Assembly: GCF_022601735.1 (NCBI RefSeq) | Contig: NZ_JAKUMM010000004.1 | Span: 310,001 to 374,000 of the forward strand | Direction of reading: 5' to 3' | DNA length: 64,000 bases | Source: Atopomonas sediminilitoris | Lineage (GTDB): Bacteria; Pseudomonadota; Gammaproteobacteria; Pseudomonadales; Pseudomonadaceae | Part shown: positions 1 through 9,551 of the stretch, one piece after another | How the letters are laid out: every line of letters starts with the position of its first letter | Position numbering within the stretch: the first letter of the stretch is position 1 | The notes under the pieces: generated by a model | What the model saw: only the letters and a program-made list of their open reading frames with translations | What the model was told of the DNA's origin: nothing | The model's database searches: none | Position numbers and translations under genes: made by a program

Positions 1-165
1 GAAACGCTAGCCGCGCGCGTGCACGAGCAAGAACACCTGCTGTATCCTCTAGTCGCCCGCTGGTTTGCTGAAGGTCGCTTATGCCTAACACCAGATGGCC
101 TCACCCTCGACGGGCAAGCATTGCCCGCCACAGGCAAAACCTTGCGTAATGGAGACATGCACTGA
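1..165 (+). CDS. purN: Phosphoribosylglycinamide formyltransferase, C-terminal end (partial)
   Basis: Frame 1 is open from the window edge to a TGA at 163-165 and encodes the last 54 residues of a protein. The visible part contains an AARVHEQEHLLYP stretch typical of the PurN C-terminus, where the enzyme transfers formyl from 10-formyl-THF to GAR in purine synthesis. The catalytic N-terminal region lies left of the window. The stop overlaps the next start (TGATG), so purN and the DUF3108 gene are translationally coupled. In Pseudomonas, purM-purN-DUF3108 is a common order, which supports the call. Confidence 0.85.
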   Translation, partial: ETLAARVHEQEHLLYPLVARWFAEGRLCLTPDGLTLDGQALPATGKTLRNGDMH

Positions 166-890
166 TGCGCCTGCTTTTCGCTGCACTGCTTTGCACACTG
201 CCGCTGCTCAGCACCGCCACCGAACGACTGCCCTTTAATGCCAGCTACACCGCCGACTGGAAACAACTGCCGGTCAGTGGCTCAGCCGAGCGCAGCCTTA
301 AAAAGCTCGAATCAGGCCAGTGGGAATATCGCTTTCGCGCCTCCATGCTGGTCGCTGAACTGACTGAAACCAGCGTATTTCACCAGCAAGGCAGCAAAAT
401 CCAGCCCGACACTTACCGCTTTGTGCGCAGTGGGCTGGGCCGCAAGAAAGAAATCAACCACGACTTTGATTGGCAAAATATGCTCATCACCGGCAGCGAT
501 CGCGGCGATAGCATCAAACTCACGCTAAAAAACGGCTTTCTGGATAAGTCCAGCTACCAACTGGCTTTACGCGATGATGTCGCCAAAGGCGAAACCAGCA
601 TGAGTTATCAAGTCGTCGACGGTGACGAAATCGACACCTATGACTTTCGTGTTCTAGGCAGCGAAAAGGTCCGCACCAAAGCCGGCCTTCTCGATGCCAT
701 TAAAGTCGAACGTGTTCGCGACCCGACCAAATCATCGCGCACCACCGTTTTGTGGTTCGCCAAAGACTGGAACTACTTGCTAGTGCGCTTGCACCAAAAA
801 GAAGAGGACGGCAAGGAATACCAAATCATGCTCAAAGAAGGCGAAGTTAACGGCCAACCCGTTAAAGGCGCGAGCAACAGCGGCGAATAA
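165..890 (+). CDS. DUF3108 family periplasmic protein
   Basis: This 241-residue protein has an N-terminal signal peptide (about residues 1-19, MRLLFAALLCTLPLLSTA) and a beta-rich body resembling the DUF3108 family, which is predicted to be exported and has no established biochemical role. Its start overlaps the purN stop, so it is cotranscribed with the purine genes, as is usual in pseudomonads. A good intrinsic terminator follows 18 nt after the stop. The family call rests on recognition of sequence character and gene context; function is unknown. Confidence 0.75.
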   Translation: MRLLFAALLCTLPLLSTATERLPFNASYTADWKQLPVSGSAERSLKKLESGQWEYRFRASMLVAELTETSVFHQQGSKIQPDTYRFVRSGLGRKKEINHDFDWQNMLITGSDRGDSIKLTLKNGFLDKSSYQLALRDDVAKGETSMSYQVVDGDEIDTYDFRVLGSEKVRTKAGLLDAIKVERVRDPTKSSRTTVLWFAKDWNYLLVRLHQKEEDGKEYQIMLKEGEVNGQPVKGASNSGE

Positions 891-908
891 CGCGCCATCG
901 TGTGCCAA

Positions 909-935
909 AACCACGCCTTGTGCGTGGTTTTTTTA
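909..935 (+). terminator. Rho-independent terminator after purN-DUF3108
   Basis: A perfect 8-bp stem AACCACGC (909-916) / GCGTGGTT (922-929) with a 5-nt loop is followed by a T run to 935. It ends the purN-DUF3108 transcript. An A run on the 5' side also gives weak terminator character for the opposing gene at 940-1734. Confidence 0.85.
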
Positions 936-939
936 TTGT

Positions 940-1734
940 TTAACTGGCAGGCCGCACACCTTGCAGCAGCCGAGACAAGTCATAACCCAGTGTCGCCTGC
1001 ACAGCGCTGACCCTGGCCTGCAAAGCGTCAAAGTCGGGCGCATCGGTCTGTGGCCCCGGCACCCACAACAACACATTGCCTTCGCATACCGGGCACTCCC
1101 AGTAACGGCGAGTAAATAACCCGCGCAACAACGGGGCGGCAAACGGCGCGCCGTTCTCAGCCGTCCACTGATTAATAATCAACCAACCGCCGGGCTTTAA
1201 GCGCTGCCAACAGGCGCTTAAGAAGCCCCAGTTGAGATGCTCAGCAGATGGCCCTTCATCCCCGTACAAATCCATAAACACCAGATCGGCCGGTAGTTGC
1301 TGATCAATCAAGTCTGCAGCCGCCCCCAGCGATACTTGCAAACCATGCAAACGCTCGAGCTGAAAATAGGCTCGGCAAAGCTCCGGCACCTGCTCACGCA
1401 ACTCCAACACTCTAAGCGACGGCACACCCAGCTTCTGCTGCGCCGCATGTAATAGACTGCCCGCCCCCAACCCCAAAAAAAGAGCCTCTTGCGGCGCTTG
1501 ATGTAGGAGCGCCCCCAGCAACATGCCGCGTGTGTAGTCGTACTCTAGCCATGCCGGATCCGGCAGATACATGCAGCTTTGCTCGCACTCATCACCGAAG
1601 ACTAAATAGCGATATTCGCCCACCTGCGTCACCCGTAAACGCCCATGAGCATCATTGCCGTCCCACAATAAGGACTCCACCTCACCCAAGCCGATTCTCC
1701 TCACTATTTCAATGCGCCGTGCATTATGCGCCAT
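940..1734 (-). CDS. Spermidine-synthase-like SAM/dcSAM-fold protein
   Basis: The 264-residue protein has a Rossmann-type glycine loop (FLGLGAGSLLHAA, about residue 86), an acidic residue after the second strand (VLELRE), and a VFMDLYGDEGP segment, all in the arrangement of spermidine synthases and related methyltransferases. The canonical aminopropyltransferase motifs GGGDG and D(S/T)TDP are not seen, so transfer to putrescine is doubtful. It is a stand-alone gene, divergent from a class II DAHP synthase with about 115 nt between them. Such spermidine-synthase-like paralogues are common in Pseudomonas; substrate unknown. Confidence 0.65.
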   Translation of the reverse strand: MAHNARRIEIVRRIGLGEVESLLWDGNDAHGRLRVTQVGEYRYLVFGDECEQSCMYLPDPAWLEYDYTRGMLLGALLHQAPQEALFLGLGAGSLLHAAQQKLGVPSLRVLELREQVPELCRAYFQLERLHGLQVSLGAAADLIDQQLPADLVFMDLYGDEGPSAEHLNWGFLSACWQRLKPGGWLIINQWTAENGAPFAAPLLRGLFTRRYWECPVCEGNVLLWVPGPQTDAPDFDALQARVSAVQATLGYDLSRLLQGVRPAS

Positions 1735-1850
1735 CGATAAGACTCTTAGCGCAGATCAATAGAAAAACCTGATTAAGCGCATAGGCTGGCAGGCGTGGAT
1801 CAATCAGTTACCATGCCGCCTCAGCATGACAACAAGCATTTGAGCAATTT

Positions 1851-3209
1851 ATGAACGCACTGTGGACACCCGATAGCTGGAGAGCCAAACCCATCCAGCA
1901 ACAACCAAGCTACCCCAACCCAACGGCACTGGCTGCCGTTGAGCAGCGTTTACAAGCCTTACCGCCGCTTGTCTTTGCCGGTGAAGCGCGTGAATTACGT
2001 CGCCAGTTTGCTGAAGTCAGCCAAGGGCGTGCCTTTTTATTGCAAGGCGGTGATTGCGCCGAGAGCTTTGCTGAATTTTCTACCGGCAAAATCCGCGACA
2101 CCTTCAAAGTGCTGCTGCAGATGGCCATCGTGCTGACTTTTGGTGCAGCCTGCCCCGTGGTGAAAGTTGGCCGCATGGCTGGGCAGTTTGCCAAGCCGCG
2201 CTCAAGCGATGTGGAAGTCCAAGGCGAACAAACGCTGCCGGCCTATCGCGGCGATATTGTGAATGCCATCGGCTTTACTGAAGCCGAACGCACACCCGAC
2301 CCAGAGCGCTTGCTGGCGGCTTATCATCAAGCTACCGCCACACTGAATCTATTACGCGCGTTTGCCGGTGGCGGCTTTGCTGATCTGCACCAAGTGCATC
2401 AATGGAATTTAGACTTTATCGCCAACTCAGCCATGGCTGAGCGCTACCAACAGCTAGCCGCGCGTATCGATGAGACGCTGGCCTTTATGCGCGCCTGCGG
2501 CTTTGATAGCGACCGCGCACCCCAGCTTAAAGAAACCAGCTTCTTTACCGCCCACGAAGCGTTGTTACTCAATTACGAACAAGCGTTAACCCGCCGCGAC
2601 AGCATCACTGGCGACTGGTATGACTGCTCCGCCCATATGCTATGGATTGGGGATCGCACCCGTCAGCTTGATGGAGCGCATGTCGAGTTTTTACGCGGCG
2701 TTGGCAACCCCATTGGGGTAAAAGTCGGCCCCAGCATGAATCCCGATGAACTGCTGCGCTTAATTGATATCCTCAACCCCGACAACGACCCTGGGCGTTT
2801 AAACCTGATTGTGCGCATGGGAGCTGACAAAGTCGGTGAACATATGCCTGCTTTAGTGCGTAACGTCGAGCGCGAAGGCCGCCGCGTGCTGTGGAGCTCG
2901 GACCCCATGCACGGCAATACCATTAAAGCCAGCAGTGGTTTTAAGACCCGCGATGTCGCCAGCATTCTCAGTGAAGTGCGGCAGTTCTTCGATGTGCATC
3001 AGGCGGAGGGCAGTTATGCCGGCGGCATTCATATTGAGATGACGGGCCAAAACGTAACTGAGTGCATTGGCGGTTCTCGCCCCGTCACCGAAGCGGGTTT
3101 AGGCGATCGCTACCACACGCATTGCGACCCACGTATGAACGCGGACCAATCGCTTGAACTGGCCTTTATGATTTCTGAAACGCTAAAACAAGTTAGGCAG
3201 CCTCAATAA
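1851..3209 (+). CDS. Class II 3-deoxy-D-arabino-heptulosonate-7-phosphate synthase
   Basis: A 452-residue enzyme of the plant/phenazine-type (class II) DAHP synthase family, which condenses phosphoenolpyruvate and erythrose-4-phosphate in the first step of the shikimate pathway. Hallmarks are GGDCAESF (66-73), a [14 protein letters not shown] segment, [10 protein letters not shown] and [10 protein letters not shown] near the C-terminus. The length matches the family. It is monocistronic. It supplies the same pathway as the tyrA-aroA, pheA and hisC genes about 7 kb away. Pseudomonads typically also carry class I isoenzymes; none is in this window. Whether this copy serves primary metabolism or a specialised pathway cannot be told, but no phenazine genes are nearby. 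Confidence 0.92.
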   Translation: MNALWTPDSWRAKPIQQQPSYPNPTALAAVEQRLQALPPLVFAGEARELRRQFAEVSQGRAFLLQGGDCAESFAEFSTGKIRDTFKVLLQMAIVLTFGAACPVVKVGRMAGQFAKPRSSDVEVQGEQTLPAYRGDIVNAIGFTEAERTPDPERLLAAYHQATATLNLLRAFAGGGFADLHQVHQWNLDFIANSAMAERYQQLAARIDETLAFMRACGFDSDRAPQLKETSFFTAHEALLLNYEQALTRRDSITGDWYDCSAHMLWIGDRTRQLDGAHVEFLRGVGNPIGVKVGPSMNPDELLRLIDILNPDNDPGRLNLIVRMGADKVGEHMPALVRNVEREGRRVLWSSDPMHGNTIKASSGFKTRDVASILSEVRQFFDVHQAEGSYAGGIHIEMTGQNVTECIGGSRPVTEAGLGDRYHTHCDPRMNADQSLELAFMISETLKQVRQPQ

Positions 3210-3229
3210 GGCTGGGCTGAACATTGACC

Positions 3230-3274
3230 TGCCAGCGGGCAGCGAGGCTCACCCTCGTTCGCCCGCCAGTGGCA
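3230..3274. repeat. Imperfect long hairpin between convergent genes (REP-like or terminator)
   Basis: The arms are TGCCA-GCGGGC-(ag)-CGAGG, then loop CTCAC, then CCTCG-(ttc)-GCCCGC-(cag)-TGGCA. The hairpin fills the gap between the DAHP synthase stop at 3209 and the opposing stop at 3277. There is no T tail, so it may be a REP-type or mRNA-end structure rather than a classic terminator. Confidence 0.45.
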
Positions 3275-3276
3275 AA

Positions 3277-3594
3277 TCAATTAGGAATACTGATCTGCAA
3301 TTCAGCACCTTCAATGCTCTTATGGTCAAAGCTTAACTCGTCGTTGTCACGCGTCATCAACTTGCCATTGAACTCTGTGCCGCGCTCATTCTTAGGCGCA
3401 AACAAGTCGGGCAGGTAACGATTTTGTTGCGCAGGCGCCTGGGCATTAGCGCTGTCATTCGGCGGGGTTAAATCCAAACTGCCGCTATAAATCGACTGCC
3501 CCAAGCCAAACCCATCAACCTCTTGAGCCATCGACCAAGGGCTCACAGCCATTACCATCAACAAACCACTTAGCTTGATTACCCGACTGAACAT
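3277..3594 (-). CDS. Small predicted exported protein
   Basis: I placed the start at the ATG at 3594, not the upstream one at 3645, because GGAGGAG lies about 10 nt before it and the resulting 105-residue protein begins with a clean signal peptide (MFSRVIKLSGLLMVMA, probable cleavage after SMA). The mature part is about 80 residues, Asn/Gln/Pro-rich in its middle, with no recognisable domain. It starts 58 nt after the stop of the degenerate receiver gene on the same strand, so the two are probably one operon. Function is unknown. Confidence 0.6.
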   Translation of the reverse strand: MFSRVIKLSGLLMVMAVSPWSMAQEVDGFGLGQSIYSGSLDLTPPNDSANAQAPAQQNRYLPDLFAPKNERGTEFNGKLMTRDNDELSFDHKSIEGAELQISIPN

Positions 3595-3651
3595 CCCGTG
3601 CCCTCTCCTCCATCGTGCCCCTCTTGGAGGCCATTGCCACGGCAAAGTTCC

Positions 3652-4797
3652 TTAACGCGCAAGCGTATTGGCCACTTGCCCGAGCAGTGTCTGGAAGCTC
3701 TTGTCTTGGCTGGCGGTACTTTTAAACAAGTGATTTATCCGCTCACTTGATTCGGTAAGCAGGTGCATTAAGCGCTCCTCTTCAGGTGCGGTTAGGCACA
3801 GTTGCGAGAACTCGACATGCAAGTTGTCCAGCATGCCCTCTAGCTCTTGCGTGCTAACGCGGGTCAACTCAAGCTTAGCGGCCTCCATCTCGCCAATCAT
3901 CTGCTGCAAAACGCTGGCCGTTGCTTGAATGCGTACCGCGCGATCACGCGCCACTTGTTCATTGAGCATGGCCCGAACCCGTGCATCCATAGCGTTAGCG
4001 ATGAAACAGATATGGTCTTTGATAACGCCATAGCGCATGGGGTCTTCCAGCGGCATATTGCGCACCAACAAGCCGACATGAGGATAGTTAACAACGGTAC
4101 GCGGACCAAAATCGGCAATACGCCCCTGATTACGCGCAATCTCCACTACCTCGCGCTCAATAGGCCGCTCGATACCTTCCTCATAAAAGTACTCAAGTCC
4201 TTGAGGGTGAAAAACGCCGACACTGGCGTGTAAACCCAGCTCAGCCAAGGCACTGAGCGCCAACTGCGAGACCTGCGCAAAATCTTCGCAAGCAAAGCTC
4301 GACTCCATAAATTGCAGGATGCGCCCAAGCTCCGCATTCAAACTCATCGCTTGGAAAGCGATACGAGAGGATTCATCAAGCTGCACTTTCAACGCTTTTT
4401 GTTCACGCAGCACTTGGGCTGAGCGCCTTAGACGGGCTACCAATGCTTCAGGCGCAATCGGCAAATGCACGTACTCGTCAGCACCTGCAGCAAAAGCCCG
4501 CAAACATTGCGCTTCATCAGCGTGGTCAAGCACGAATAAAAAAGGCGGGCGCTGCGCATCGTTGACTGAAAACTGCTCAGCCAGTTGCTCTAACGCCGGC
4601 GCATAGCTCTCTTCAACCAACACCAAGCTACAGTCATTCGTGACAAGCGGCGTAAGCACGACACCTAGCTCGCTCAGCGAAGCCTGCCACTGCGCAAACA
4701 GCATTTCACTGCCGATAAACGCCACCTGCAAGGCAGGCAAATCGCTCACGCCATCGTTGGCGCCCGGCTCATCATCCCAAAGGTCAATCCCCGACAC
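3652..4797 (-). CDS. Degenerate (pseudo-)receiver protein with a GAF-like middle and helical C-terminus
   Basis: A 381-residue protein. Residues about 20-130 look like a response-regulator receiver: LQVAFIGSE as strand 1, LVLVEES as strand 3, FLFVLDHAD and GADEYVHLP further on. The acidic pair after strand 1 is missing, Glu appears where the phosphoacceptor Asp is expected, and the usual KP is LP. That argues against normal phosphorylation. A segment at about 140-270 could be GAF-like, and the last 100 residues are helical. No DNA-binding or enzymatic output domain is visible. AGGAG lies 6 nt before the ATG. It is divergent from a chemoreceptor gene, suggesting a signalling role by context only. 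Confidence 0.6.
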   Translation of the reverse strand: MSGIDLWDDEPGANDGVSDLPALQVAFIGSEMLFAQWQASLSELGVVLTPLVTNDCSLVLVEESYAPALEQLAEQFSVNDAQRPPFLFVLDHADEAQCLRAFAAGADEYVHLPIAPEALVARLRRSAQVLREQKALKVQLDESSRIAFQAMSLNAELGRILQFMESSFACEDFAQVSQLALSALAELGLHASVGVFHPQGLEYFYEEGIERPIEREVVEIARNQGRIADFGPRTVVNYPHVGLLVRNMPLEDPMRYGVIKDHICFIANAMDARVRAMLNEQVARDRAVRIQATASVLQQMIGEMEAAKLELTRVSTQELEGMLDNLHVEFSQLCLTAPEEERLMHLLTESSERINHLFKSTASQDKSFQTLLGQVANTLAR

Positions 4798-5039
4798 ATG
4801 CAGCTCCTAGACGAGTCCTTAGATCATTCGCTAAGCGTAGTGCAAAGCGGAATAGTCTTCCGCAACACTGAACACCACAATACCTAACTTAAGCCACCGA
4901 GACTAAAGCGCAGCTATGCTCAAACAACAAAGACCGTAAAGTAGCTGACGTCGGTGCCGACATACCAACAAGAGCGCCCAACACGAGCGGTCAACAACGT
5001 TCACCTGAATCGTGACCCTACACTGCAGCGGAGATCCTG

Positions 5040-6674
5040 ATGAATAGCTTGCGACAATTTCAAATCCGCCGCCGCTTGATGCTCATATTGCTCCTCGTGG
5101 TGGTCGGCTTACTTGGGCTTAGCAGTTATAGCTTGAGTAACCTCAAAGACAATTTACTAGCCAGCAAGGTAGAAAAAACCCGGCACTTGGCTGAAGCCGC
5201 CTACGCCATCGCCGAGCATTACCAGCAACAGGCAACCAGCGGCGCACTAACCATCGACACGGCTCAAGCAACAGCTAAGGCCAGCATTAGCAGCATTCGC
5301 TATGGTGACAACGACTATTTTTGGATCAACGATCTTGAGCCAACCATGGTAATGCACCCGTTCAAGCCGGACCTGGTGGGCAAAAATCTGTCCAACATCA
5401 AGGACCCAACCGGTAAATATCTGTTCCAAGACATGGTCAAACTTGCACAGCAAAGTGGCGGCGGAGTCGTGGAATACTATTGGCCTAAGCCTGGCGCCGA
5501 GGCCCCCGTGGGCAAAGTGTCCTACATCAAGCTATTTCAGCCCTGGGGTTGGATCATTGGCACAGGGGTCTATGTTGACGACGTTGACGCACAATTTAAG
5601 CGCGAAGCAATCGGCCTTGGCCTCGCCACGCTCGCCTTACTCTTGATCATTGCAGGACTCATCTGGCTGATCAGCAGCAGTATTACCCGCCCACTCGATA
5701 CGGTAGTGACTGCTCTAGAAGATATTGCCAGTGGCCGCGGTGATCTAACACGTCGCCTAGATCAGCATGGCAGCGACGAGATCTCCGCGCTGTCAAGACA
5801 CTTCAATGAGTTCAGCCAAAAACTGCAAAACATCATCCAGCAATTGACCATTAACTCAGCAGAACTTGAAGGCTCCGCCAATGAACTGAGTCAAATTAGT
5901 CTTGACGGCCAACGCCAGAGCCAAGAACAAGCTCAGCGCATGGAGCTGGTCGCCACTGCAGTCAACCAGGTGTCCTACGGCGTACAAGATGTAGCCAAAA
6001 ACGCGGAGCAAGCCGCCGTAGAAGTACAGCAGGCGGAAAAAGCTGCCAATCAAGGGCAGGCCAGTATTCAAGGGGGTATCGAGCAAATTAACCAGCTCTC
6101 CTCAACCATCGGCACTGCGGTGGAAGTGATTGAACGCCTTGCGACGGACAGTAGTGAAATCAACAAAGTGCTAGAAGTCATTCGCACCATTGCCGAGCAA
6201 ACTAATTTACTGGCACTGAACGCGGCGATTGAAGCCGCACGCGCTGGCGAGACGGGCCGCGGCTTTGCCGTCGTAGCCGATGAAGTGCGCTTGCTGGCAC
6301 AGCGCACCCAGCAATCGACGCAAGAAATCCAGAGCATGATCGAAAAACTGCAAAGCAATTCCAATGCCGCAGTCAACGTCATCACCGAAAGCAGTCGCGT
6401 ATCCGATTTAACCGTAGCGCAAGCCAGTAAGGCCGGCGAAAGCCTCGAAACCATCACTGCAGTACTGCGTAATCTTTCTGGCCTCAATGCCTCGATTGCC
6501 AGTGCGATTTTGCAGCAATCGCATGTTGTTGAAGATATTAATCGCAATGTCACAGAGGCTGCACAATACTCCCACCAAAGCTTACACTCTGCTCAGACAA
6601 CCACCCGCGCAGGCGTTGGCCTGAAAAAACTGGCAGATCAGGTCAACACATTGGTGCAACAGTTCAAGGCATGA
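5040..6674 (+). CDS. Methyl-accepting chemotaxis protein with single Cache (sCache_2) domain
   Basis: The 544-residue chemoreceptor has TM1 at about 11-33, a periplasmic sCache_2-like sensor at about 35-190 (YFWIND, then [11 protein letters not shown] and DPTGKYLF), TM2 at about 192-214, a HAMP domain starting at SSSITRPLD, and a full signalling domain with the hallmark [16 protein letters not shown] hairpin tip. sCache_2 receptors often bind small carboxylates, but the ligand cannot be read here. GGAG precedes the start by 6 nt. It is divergent from the pseudo-receiver gene and followed after one base by an unknown gene, so the two are translationally coupled. Confidence 0.92.
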   Translation: MNSLRQFQIRRRLMLILLLVVVGLLGLSSYSLSNLKDNLLASKVEKTRHLAEAAYAIAEHYQQQATSGALTIDTAQATAKASISSIRYGDNDYFWINDLEPTMVMHPFKPDLVGKNLSNIKDPTGKYLFQDMVKLAQQSGGGVVEYYWPKPGAEAPVGKVSYIKLFQPWGWIIGTGVYVDDVDAQFKREAIGLGLATLALLLIIAGLIWLISSSITRPLDTVVTALEDIASGRGDLTRRLDQHGSDEISALSRHFNEFSQKLQNIIQQLTINSAELEGSANELSQISLDGQRQSQEQAQRMELVATAVNQVSYGVQDVAKNAEQAAVEVQQAEKAANQGQASIQGGIEQINQLSSTIGTAVEVIERLATDSSEINKVLEVIRTIAEQTNLLALNAAIEAARAGETGRGFAVVADEVRLLAQRTQQSTQEIQSMIEKLQSNSNAAVNVITESSRVSDLTVAQASKAGESLETITAVLRNLSGLNASIASAILQQSHVVEDINRNVTEAAQYSHQSLHSAQTTTRAGVGLKKLADQVNTLVQQFKA

Positions 6675-6675
6675 C

Positions 6676-7281
6676 ATGGCAAGCAGCGAAGCACTTAGCA
6701 ACGCCCAAGACAACTCCGATCTGGTCTGGGATCTAGACCACATCAACGGCCGTGATTTTGCCGAGCGCTTTATTCGATTGTTTGAAAACAGGCTGTGCGT
6801 TTACTCAGAGTCTGTCGAGCAGATCTACACCAACTACAACCTGCACTTCCCCAGTGAACAGGGTAGAAAGATGGTGGTGCTGCCTAATCCATATGCTTTT
6901 CACGACACCTTACACAGCATTCGCAGTGGTGCGGTGCGTAAAACCGGGCTTTGCATCTTGCCGGGCGAAGTATTGGGCAAACAAGGCTTAGTGCTAGCGG
7001 CACATTTAGGCAAAAACACTCCAGCGCCGAAGTTTATGCCGTTTAAGCAAGCCATCGCGCGCATCATCAGCGACCAGCGCAAGATTGGCGATGCCTTCTT
7101 GCCCATTCTTATGAAGGGTGACTTGCGCGAATTCGATGCCCGTATGCCGTACTTGCACATGCATCGATTGCAGCTTGAAAACCTACCGCACCTCTCCACC
7201 TTTGAGCGCCAAGACATACAACAGACGCTCACCAAGAAGCTGTTAATGCTTTACCGCATGGCTGATAGCCTGCGGGTTTAA
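6676..7281 (+). CDS. Conserved-looking protein of unknown function coupled to the chemoreceptor
   Basis: A 201-residue soluble protein I do not recognise. It begins one base after the chemoreceptor stop, so translation is probably coupled. No signal peptide, membrane segment or nucleotide-binding motif is visible. The composition is globular with several aromatic and His residues (PYLHMHRLQLENLPHLS at about 160-176) and a basic helical end. The N-terminus is acidic and polar. Coding is convincing: a full-length open frame with codon use like its neighbours. Context suggests a role linked to signalling, but nothing in the sequence proves it. Confidence 0.65.
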   Translation: MASSEALSNAQDNSDLVWDLDHINGRDFAERFIRLFENRLCVYSESVEQIYTNYNLHFPSEQGRKMVVLPNPYAFHDTLHSIRSGAVRKTGLCILPGEVLGKQGLVLAAHLGKNTPAPKFMPFKQAIARIISDQRKIGDAFLPILMKGDLREFDARMPYLHMHRLQLENLPHLSTFERQDIQQTLTKKLLMLYRMADSLRV

Positions 7282-7308
7282 GCGTTAGTCAAAGCGTGAC
7301 AGGCGCTT

Positions 7309-7602
7309 TTAAAACGCCTCTTCTTCCTCATTAACGCGATCGCGCAGCTCTTTGCCGGGCTTGAAGTGTGGAACGTACTTGCCGTCCAACGTCACCGAGT
7401 CGCCGGTTTTGGGGTTGCGACCTAAACGAGGCGCACGATAGTGCAATGAGAAGCTGCCAAAACCACGAATTTCAATCCGATCTCCCGTCGCCAGCGCCTG
7501 CGACATCTGTTCCAGCATGGTCTTAATGGCCAGCTCAACGTCCTTGGAAGACAGTTGCCCTTGGTGCTCAACAATACGGTCAATCAGCTCTGACTTGGTC
7601 AT
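7309..7602 (-). CDS. ihfB: Integration host factor beta subunit
   Basis: The 97-residue protein has the HU/IHF fold hallmarks: [10 protein letters not shown] at the N-terminus and the DNA-bending arm segment [20 protein letters not shown] leading to GRNPKTG. IHF-beta pairs with IHF-alpha to bend DNA at promoters, recombination sites and origins. It lies directly downstream of rpsA, as in most gammaproteobacteria, but a strong terminator (7696-7725) separates them, so it needs its own promoter or read-through. The last codons contain a small AGGCG/CGCCT hairpin (7301-7319) with the stop inside it. Confidence 0.97.
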   Translation of the reverse strand: MTKSELIDRIVEHQGQLSSKDVELAIKTMLEQMSQALATGDRIEIRGFGSFSLHYRAPRLGRNPKTGDSVTLDGKYVPHFKPGKELRDRVNEEEEAF

Positions 7603-7695
7603 GCTTTTCCCTTAGTTTTCAAGCTACTAGGAACCTCGCAGCTTTTTTACCACGCCTAGGGAGTCGCTTACAACCAAGGAGAAAATAATGTCAAT

Positions 7696-7725
7696 AAAAA
7701 AGGGCGACCTAAGTCGCCCTTTTTT
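7696..7725 (-). terminator. Intrinsic terminator of rpsA
   Basis: A perfect stem GGGCGAC (7702-7708) / GTCGCCC (7713-7719) with a CTAA loop is flanked by A6 and T6 runs, so it works on both strands. It lies 18 nt past the rpsA stop and upstream of ihfB. Confidence 0.93.
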
Positions 7726-7742
7726 CGACACAAAGCAAGAAC

Positions 7743-9425
7743 TTAGTTCTTACCTTCCATCTGTGCCTTGATCAGATCACCAATGGTGGTCGGACCGGCC
7801 GCATCAGATTCCTGCTTGTTACGCAGTTCCTTGATGGCGTCTTTCTCGTCGTCAAAGTCCTTGGCCTTAATGGACAGAACAATGCCGCGCGACTTGCGGT
7901 CAACGCTGATGATCTTAGCTTCAACGCTCTCGCCTTCCTTGAGCAGGTTACGCGCGTCTTCAACGCGATCACGGCTCAGTTCAGAGGCTTTCAGAACGCC
8001 TTCAACTTCCGGAGCCAAGGTAATTACAGCACCCTTAGCGTCCACTTCTTTAACGGTACCAACAACGATGGCGCCTTTGTCGTTCAGGGATACGAAGTTA
8101 GAGAACGGATCGTCTTCCAACTGCTTGATACCCAGAGAGATGCGCTCACGCTCAGGATCTACAGACAGGATGACTGTTTCCAGTTCGTCGCCCTTCTTGA
8201 AGCGACGTACGGCTTCTTCGCCCACTTCGTTCCAAGAAATGTCGGACAGGTGAACCAGACCGTCGATGCCGCCATCCAGACCAATGAAGATACCGAAATC
8301 GGTGATCGACTTGATGGTGCCGGAGATCTTGTCGCCCTTGTTGAAGTTACCGGAGAAGTCTTCCCACGGATTGCTCTTGCACTGCTTGATGCCCAGAGAG
8401 ATACGACGACGCTCTTCGTCGATATCCAGAACCATCACCTCGACTTCGTCGCCAACTTGCACGACTTTGGACGGATGAATGTTCTTGTTGGTCCAATCCA
8501 TTTCGGATACGTGAACTAGACCTTCTACGCCTTCTTCCAGCTCAGCAAAGCAACCGTAATCAGTCAGGTTGGTTACGCGAGCATTGACGCGAGTGCCTTC
8601 TGGGTAACGGCCAGTGATGGCAACCCATGGATCTTCGCCCAGCTGCTTCAGACCCAGCGATACGCGATTGCGCTCGCGGTCGAACTTCAGGACTTTAACG
8701 TCGATTTCGTCACCAACGTTGACGATCTCAGAAGGATGCTTGATGCGCTTCCAAGCCATGTCGGTGATGTGCAGCAGGCCATCTACGCCGCCCAAGTCAA
8801 CGAATGCGCCGTAGTCGGTAAGGTTCTTAACGATACCTTTAACCTGCTGGCCTTCTTGCAGCGACTCAAGCAGAGCTTCGCGCTCGGCACTGTTTTCGGC
8901 TTCCAGCACGCTACGACGAGAAACAACAACGTTGTTGCGCTTCTGGTCCAGCTTGATAACTTTGAATTCGAGCTCTTTGTTTTCCAAGTGAGCGGTATCG
9001 CGCACTGGGCGAACATCAACCAAAGAACCCGGCAGGAAGGCGCGGATACCATTGATGTCAACGGTGAAACCACCCTTGACCTTGCCATTGATAATACCCT
9101 TGACGACTTCCTCGGCAGCGAAAGCTGCTTCCAGAACGATCCAGGATTCGGCGCGCTTAGCTTTTTCACGGGACAGCTTGGTTTCACCGAAACCATCTTC
9201 AACCGCATCCAAAGCCACCTGAACTTCGTCACCGACAGCAATAGTCAGTTCACCCTGCTCGTCGTAGAACTGCTCGACGGGGATAACGCCCTCAGACTTC
9301 AGGCCAGCATGAACGGTGACCCAGTCACCATCGATGTCGACCACGATGCCGGAGATGATCGAACCCGGCTGCATGTCTAGGGTTTTCAGGCTTTCTTCAA
9401 AGAGTTCTGCAAAGCTTTCGCTCAT
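7743..9425 (-). CDS. rpsA: 30S ribosomal protein S1
   Basis: The 560-residue protein has six S1 repeats. Repeats 3-6 each show a G-x-(V/I)-(K/T)-x-(I/L)-T-D-(Y/F)-G-x-F pattern (for example [15 protein letters not shown], then [15 protein letters not shown], then [15 protein letters not shown]). Length equals other S1 proteins. S1 helps mRNA bind the 30S subunit and autoregulates its own translation in E. coli. The gene sits between cmk and ihfB, the standard order. Start: ATG at 9425 with AGGAAT upstream. Confidence 0.98.
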   Translation of the reverse strand: MSESFAELFEESLKTLDMQPGSIISGIVVDIDGDWVTVHAGLKSEGVIPVEQFYDEQGELTIAVGDEVQVALDAVEDGFGETKLSREKAKRAESWIVLEAAFAAEEVVKGIINGKVKGGFTVDINGIRAFLPGSLVDVRPVRDTAHLENKELEFKVIKLDQKRNNVVVSRRSVLEAENSAEREALLESLQEGQQVKGIVKNLTDYGAFVDLGGVDGLLHITDMAWKRIKHPSEIVNVGDEIDVKVLKFDRERNRVSLGLKQLGEDPWVAITGRYPEGTRVNARVTNLTDYGCFAELEEGVEGLVHVSEMDWTNKNIHPSKVVQVGDEVEVMVLDIDEERRRISLGIKQCKSNPWEDFSGNFNKGDKISGTIKSITDFGIFIGLDGGIDGLVHLSDISWNEVGEEAVRRFKKGDELETVILSVDPERERISLGIKQLEDDPFSNFVSLNDKGAIVVGTVKEVDAKGAVITLAPEVEGVLKASELSRDRVEDARNLLKEGESVEAKIISVDRKSRGIVLSIKAKDFDDEKDAIKELRNKQESDAAGPTTIGDLIKAQMEGKN

Positions 9426-9481
9426 GGTTATTCCTGTTTAACGGGCATTTGCCCTACACACCACATCACCAGCTGACGTGG
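9426..9481 (-). promoter_or_regulatory. Structured 5' leader of rpsA, possible S1 autoregulation region
   Basis: The 126-nt gap between cmk and rpsA folds near the start codon into two hairpins: GGGC/GCCC (9443-9454) and an 8-bp stem with one G:U pair (9461-9481). In E. coli a folded rpsA leader is the target of S1 autoregulation. Equivalent function here is inference. Confidence 0.35.
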
Positions 9482-9551
9482 GTCGGTTGCTTATGTGAGG
9501 TTTGGCAACAGCAGATCGAGTCGACTGGTTCCTGAGGCCACCTCAAAAAAA

